Origin: Lasioglossum baleicum
Taxonomy: Eukaryota > Arthropoda > Insecta > Hymenoptera > Halictidae
Assembly (NCBI RefSeq): GCF_051020765.1
Contig: NC_134930.1
Coordinates: 3,968,001 to 4,032,000 of the forward strand
Direction of reading: 5' to 3'
Length of the DNA stretch: 64,000 bases
Position 1 is the stretch's first letter. Every line of letters begins with the position of its first letter. The position numbers were made by a program, and so were the translations under genes. Positions 59,762-64,000 of this stretch are shown piece by piece. The notes under the pieces are model-generated. The model was not told the DNA's origin. It did no database searches and saw nothing but the letters and a program-made list of their open reading frames with translations.

Positions 59762-61718
59762 TGTCACGTCCGTCACTGTGTTTTTGTTACAGGTACCAGG
59801 AGAGAGAAAAGAGAACAGTGACAGACGGACGGTTGAGATATGAAGATTAAAATGAGGAGTGGTCTTTCGTGCCGAGACAGCCGCGGGCTGTCATATGCAC
59901 TAGGACAACCGATATTGCTATGGATGCAGTCAAGAAGAGAACGTCCGACGCGGTTACAAGAAGTGTCCCGACAAGAATCGCGCGCGAGAGGATGCAACGA
60001 GAACGGTGAGTTTACAGGATTCAACAATTATACAAGATATTATACGACTCACCGCATTGTTGTATTAACGCCTAATAATATTGTTGCAGCAGGAACTGGC
60101 GGTACTGACAGTAGGTGTCGTACATCGGATCTTCTATACAGATGTCCTCGAGGTGGGGAAGATCTGGCAAAGTTGCTGCTGCTCGGTTCGGGACGACGTT
60201 AGTGGCCTTGGATGCTGGCCGCAAGACGACACGTTGATGAGCTGGCAGAGGAACGTCACGGATGATTCGGCAACGGACCCTGGGAACGATGATCGTGTCT
60301 CGGCTGTCGTCGTCGTCGGCTATGTCGATCACCTCTGGACAATCGACCGGATGCAGAACTGGCGTCGGAGCTCGCGAGAGGTCCGCGTGGTTGACCTCTT
60401 TAGGAGGGTTGCAAGGGCAACCGTATACAGAAACGTAATCGGACGCGTCACACGGAATGTGCTCGGTGGTTCCCAGAAGTTCTGTCCACTCGGTAGTGGC
60501 AATGATTTGATCGAGCACCGCTTTATTTCTCAACGCGCGTCTCAATTTAGCAAGTTGATACTTGCGTCCCGCTCGACGTGGGCGTCGCATGGGTAAGGAA
60601 TAGTAATGATGGAATATTAATAATATAATGAAAATGAACTTCCACTTGTTATTAACCTTTTTGGTAGTTAACTCGCTTCACGTCTATAGTGGCGGCTCAG
60701 CGTTTCCACTGCGCACTTTAGACCAATTCTAGACGTGGCACGAGAACTTCTCTATGACTCGCTTCAAATTCCTTATTGGCGGCTCAGCGTTTCCACTGCG
60801 CACTTTAGACCAAGTCCGGATATGTCACGAGTTTAATATATTCGATGCAAGAACTGAATTGGAAGATGGTGTTGAACTAACACAAGAATAACAAGATCGA
60901 AACACTGGTATAACAACGATATATTAAATAAGAACTGGTAAGTACACTGGTATACAATATGTAAGTAGTATTATAATAGGAGTAGTAATTGGATTAATGA
61001 ATAATGGATATTGTAATATGTTATAGGAATAATGTATGAGAATTAGGAGTTGAGTTGAGTTGAGTTAGAGTTGGAATTGGAATTGGAATTAGGAGTGAAG
61101 GATCGACACACTTCACTTTCGCGGAGCTAGACTGAACACGTCTGCTCTTGAAGTCGGAAGAAGCCGGACTGGCGGCTGAGGCCAGGTTGGCACGACTGCT
61201 CGAGTCGCCGGTCGGAGGCGGACTGATGCAAGCGTCCGCTCTGCCTTGCCTCCTTCGTTCGGAGTGGGGATAGCTGACGCTGCAGTCTCTTTGTTCTTCA
61301 GTCGTCGGAGTGGGAGAACCGCTGACGCAGCAGCGTCTTCGCTCCCGGGGACTGCACGTGCATTTCTGCTGACGCTGCAGTCTCGTGGCTGTCCTATTGC
61401 CCTCTACGAGCGTGGGACTGCTGATGCAGCAGTCTTTGGACTTCTCGACGTTTCTAGAAGCTTCTAGATGCTTCCAGAGTGATGCAATACTTTATTGCAT
61501 TATGTGTCGTGGTGATGGGTTGAAACTGAGGTAAGGTGTTGATCAAGGTGAAGTTATGGTGATGGGTAGAGACGGAGATAAGGATTAGAACAATAGAATA
61601 ATGAGATCTTAATACTATGCTCTTATGTCTAGGGGACGGTGTGTGGATCTTATGCAGATCAGACCTTGAATACATAGTGTATGTACAAGGCCAACGTCGT
61701 ACATCGGACGACGTAACA
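59762..61718 (-). repeat. 5' LTR of A7 (1957 bp)
   Basis: Paired with 54126-56082; no differences noticed. Heat-shock array 61441-61475. Confidence 0.94.
60072..60590 (-). CDS. LTR-encoded 172-aa ORF (A7 5' LTR)
   Basis: Full length, common version. Placed here it would be in the transcribed leader upstream of A7 gag if transcription starts near the TCAGTT initiator. Confidence 0.48.
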   Translation of the reverse strand: MRRPRRAGRKYQLAKLRRALRNKAVLDQIIATTEWTELLGTTEHIPCDASDYVSVYGCPCNPPKEVNHADLSRAPTPVLHPVDCPEVIDIADDDDSRDTIIVPRVRCRIIRDVPLPAHQRVVLRPASKATNVVPNRAAATLPDLPHLEDICIEDPMYDTYCQYRQFLLQQYY

Positions 61719-61722
61719 CAGG

Positions 61723-63449
61723 ATTCAGCAATTATACAAGACATTATACGACTCACCGCGATGCTGTATTAACGCCTAATAATATTGTTGCAGCAGGAAC
61801 TGGCGGTACTGGCAGTAGGTGTCGTACATCGGGTCTTCTATACAGATGTCCTCGAGGTGGGGAAGATCTGGCAGAGTTGCTGCTGCTCGGTTCGGGACGA
61901 CATTAGTGGCCTTGGATGCTGGCCGCAAGACGACACGTTGATGAGTTGGCAGAGGGACGTCACTGATGATTCGGCAACGGACCCTGGGAACGATGATCGT
62001 GTCTCGGCTGTCGTCGTCGTCGGCTATGTCGATCACCTCTGGACAATCGACCGGATGCAGAACTGGCGTCGGAGCTCGCGAGAGGTCCGCGTGGTTGACC
62101 TCTTTAGGAGGGTTGCAAGGGCAACCGTATACAGAAACGTAATCGGACGCGTCACACGGAATGTGCTCGGTGGTTCCCAGAAGTTCGGTCCACTCGGTAG
62201 TGGCAATGATTTGATCGAGCACCGCTTTATTTCTCAACGCGCGTCTCAATTTAGCAAGTTGATACTTGCGTCCCGCTCGACGTGGGCGTCGCATGGGTAA
62301 GGAATAGTAATGATGGAATATTAATAATATAATGAAAATGAACTTCCACTTGTTATTAACCTTTTTGGTAGTTAACTCGCTTCACGTCTATAGTGGCGGC
62401 TCAGCGTTTCCACTGCGCTCTTTAGACCAATTCTAGACGTGGCACGAGAACTTCTCTATGACTCGCTTCAAATTCCTTATTGGCGGCTCAGCGTTTCCAC
62501 TGCGCACTTTAGACCAAGTCCGGATATGTCACGAGTTTAATATATTCGATGCAAGAACTGAATTGGAAGATGGTGTTGAACTAACACAAGAATAACAAGA
62601 TCGAAGCACTGGTATAACAACGATATATTAAATAAGAACTGGTAAGTACACTGGTATACAATATATAAGTAGTATTATAATAGGAGTAGTAATTGGATTA
62701 ATGAATAATGGATATAGTAATATGTTGTAGGAATAATGTATGAGAATTAGGACTTGAGTTGAGTTGAGTTAGAGTTGGAATTGGAATTGGAATTAGGAGT
62801 GAAGGATCGACACACTTCACTATCGCGGAGCTAGACTGAACACGTCTGCTCTTGAAGTCGGAAGAAGCCGGACTGGCGGCTGAGGCCAGGTAGGCACGTC
62901 TGTGCGAGTCGCTGGCTGAAGGCGGACTGCTCGAGTCGCGAGATGGAGGCGGACTGATGCAAGCGTCCGCTCTGCCTTGCCTCCTTCGTTCGGAGTGGGG
63001 ATAGCTGACGCTGCAGTCTCTTTGTTCTTCAGTCGTCGGAGTGGGAGAACCGCTGACGCAGCAGCGTCTTCGCTCCCGGGGACTGCACGTGCATTTCTGC
63101 TGACGCTGCAGTCTCGTGGCTGTCCTATTGCCCTCTACGAGCGTGGGACTGCTGATGCAGCAGTCTTTGGACTTCTCGACGTTTCTAGAAGCTTCTGGAT
63201 GCTTCCAGAGTGATGCAATACTTTATTGCATTATGTGTCGTGGTGATGGGTTGAAACTGAGGTAAGGTGTTGATCAAGGTGAAGTTATGGTGATGGGTAG
63301 AGACGGAGATAAGGATTAGAACAATACAATAATGAGATCTTAATACTATGCTCTTATGTCTAGGGGACGGTGTATGGATCTTATGCAGATCAGACCTTGT
63401 ATACATAGTGTGTGTACAAGGCCAACGTCGTACATCGGACGACGTAACA
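61723..63449 (-). repeat. Solo A LTR, remaining 1727 bp
   Basis: Resumes at ATTCAGCAATT after the A7 TSD and ends GTAACA at 63449. Heat-shock array 63172-63206, with one spacer substitution that leaves the GAA/TTC cores intact. Confidence 0.92.
61776..62294 (-). CDS. LTR-encoded 172-aa ORF (interrupted solo LTR)
   Basis: Full length, with Arg111 to Ser and Ala117 to Thr as in copy 1, but Cys84 and Ile101 as in the common version. Still open in a solo LTR. Confidence 0.44.
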   Translation of the reverse strand: MRRPRRAGRKYQLAKLRRALRNKAVLDQIIATTEWTELLGTTEHIPCDASDYVSVYGCPCNPPKEVNHADLSRAPTPVLHPVDCPEVIDIADDDDSRDTIIVPRVRCRIISDVPLPTHQRVVLRPASKATNVVPNRAAATLPDLPHLEDICIEDPMYDTYCQYRQFLLQQYY

Positions 63450-63453
63450 CTCC

Positions 63454-63651
63454 TTGTAACCGCGTCGGACGTTCTTTTCTTGACTGCATCCATAGCAATA
63501 TCGGTTGTCCTAGTGCATATGACAGCCCGCGGCTGTCTCGGCACGAAAGACCACTCCTCATTTTAACCATAATATCTCAACCGTCCGTCTGTCACTGTTC
63601 TCTTTTCTCTCTCCTGGTACCTGTAACAAAAACACAGTGACGGACGTGACA
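63454..63651 (+). repeat. A LTR fragment, right part
   Basis: Continues the LTR interrupted at 53859 (after TSD CTCC) to its end GTGACA at 63651. It is followed by TTAGCACGCG, the B-family leader, so this LTR had inserted in B copy 4. Confidence 0.9.
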
Positions 63652-63987
63652 TTAGCACGCGAACCCCTGCGCGTTCCATCATTGTTTGACAATTTAACGC
63701 AGTAGACTTAGAGTCCGTGAAAGCATAGTGTCAGTTAAAAGTGCGACGGGCAGTGAAGGAAATGACCTTTCGCCCACGTTACATACTCAAATTGTTTTTC
63801 GCGATGTTCGTACTCAGTACAAATTCATCGAGAGTTTTAGTGAACGTTAAAGTGCGACGGGCGGTTTAGAAAACGCCCCTTCGCCCACGTTATATAGTCG
63901 GATTATTTTTCGCGAATTTCATACTTAGAAATTTTCAAGCGACGCAATCATGGAAACGCGTAGCGAGGCTAGAAAGAAGGTTCCTCC
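63652..63987 (+). mobile_element. B-family element, copy 4, leader and gag start
   Basis: Matches the B3 leader from TTAGCACGCG to gag codon 12 or so, with a few substitutions (GAAATGACC for GAAATGCCC). A LTRs flank it on both sides. Confidence 0.9.
63950..63987 (+). pseudogene. gag start of B copy 4 (interrupted by an A LTR)
   Basis: ATGGAAACGCG onward, 12 codons identical to B3 gag, then interrupted at CTCC by the start of an A LTR. Confidence 0.85.
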
Positions 63988-64000
63988 TGTTACGTCGTCC
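63988..64000 (+). repeat. First 13 bp of another A LTR
   Basis: TGTTACGTCGTCC, identical to the A LTR start, running off the window. Confidence 0.8.

Larger units (their letters stand above)
54126..61718 (-). mobile_element. A-family short derivative A7, complete (7593 bp, TSD CAGG)
   Basis: Two LTRs of equal length (1957 bp), PBS, gag, short pol and polypurine tract, flanked by CAGG at 54122-54125 and 61719-61722. This is the cleanest short derivative: a textbook insertion with TSD and paired LTRs, hence mobilised as an RNA-templated unit. Confidence 0.95.
53860..63449 (-). mobile_element. Solo A LTR (minus, TSD CTCC) split by A7
   Basis: Pieces 53860-54125 and 61723-63449 join into one LTR of about 1993 bp. 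CTCC flanks it on both sides. A7 sits inside it at CAGG. Confidence 0.93.

Overview
The window is solid, nested LTR retrotransposon DNA. I can assign essentially every base to one of two related Ty3/gypsy families and find no host gene, tRNA, rRNA or bacterial feature. Both families have a primer-binding site (PBS) matching the 3' end of insect tRNA-Ser, 4-bp target-site duplications (TSDs) and a -1 frameshifted gag-pol. They are spaced and built like insect (mdg1/412-like) elements. The host is therefore an arthropod, most likely an insect; I cannot name the species. The heavy nesting suggests pericentromeric heterochromatin or a piRNA-cluster-like locus.

Family A has an LTR of about 1.95-1.98 kb (TGTTACG...GTGACA). 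Each complete LTR carries a 172-codon ORF, a seven-unit heat-shock-element array, ARE-like motifs and a duplicated leader hairpin. One copy (internal region 18707-25815) encodes Gag plus a full Pol: protease, reverse transcriptase, RNase H, integrase and a Cys-rich tail. Four other copies (A1, A4, A6, A7) and a fragment (A5) belong to a deletion derivative that keeps Gag and protease but lacks RT, RNase H and integrase catalytic domains, and carries a segment of about 396 bp not found in the full copy. Family B has an LTR of about 1.8 kb (TGTGACG...GTGACA), a 435-aa Gag, a Pol of about 1600 aa and a tandemly duplicated PBS.

Layout, left to right. 1-2509: 5' end of B copy 1 (minus), inserted in an A LTR. 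2510-6459: A copy 1 (plus; LTR end, gag, protease), cut by B copy 2. 6460-16732: B copy 2 (minus), its gag split by a minus-strand solo A LTR (14300-16594) and then cut by A copy 3. 16733-44103: three A LTRs alternating with two A interiors (A3 full, A4 short); the shared middle LTR is split by an intact B copy 3 (26135-36678, TSD AGGG). 44104-53320: fragment A5, shared LTR, short copy A6, LTR. 53321-53859: two A-LTR fragments. 53860-63449: minus-strand solo A LTR (TSD CTCC) split by a complete short copy A7 (54126-61718, TSD CAGG). 63454-63651: rest of the interrupted LTR. 63652-63987: leader and gag start of B copy 4. 63988-64000: first bases of another A LTR.

Functional reading. A3 and B3 (and B2 for Pol) look coding-competent. 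Short A copies could move only by borrowing RT and integrase, most plausibly from A3-like copies, since they share LTRs, PBS, frameshift signal and Gag. Mismatched flanks around the tandem arrays show that LTR-LTR recombination, not only insertion, shaped the locus.
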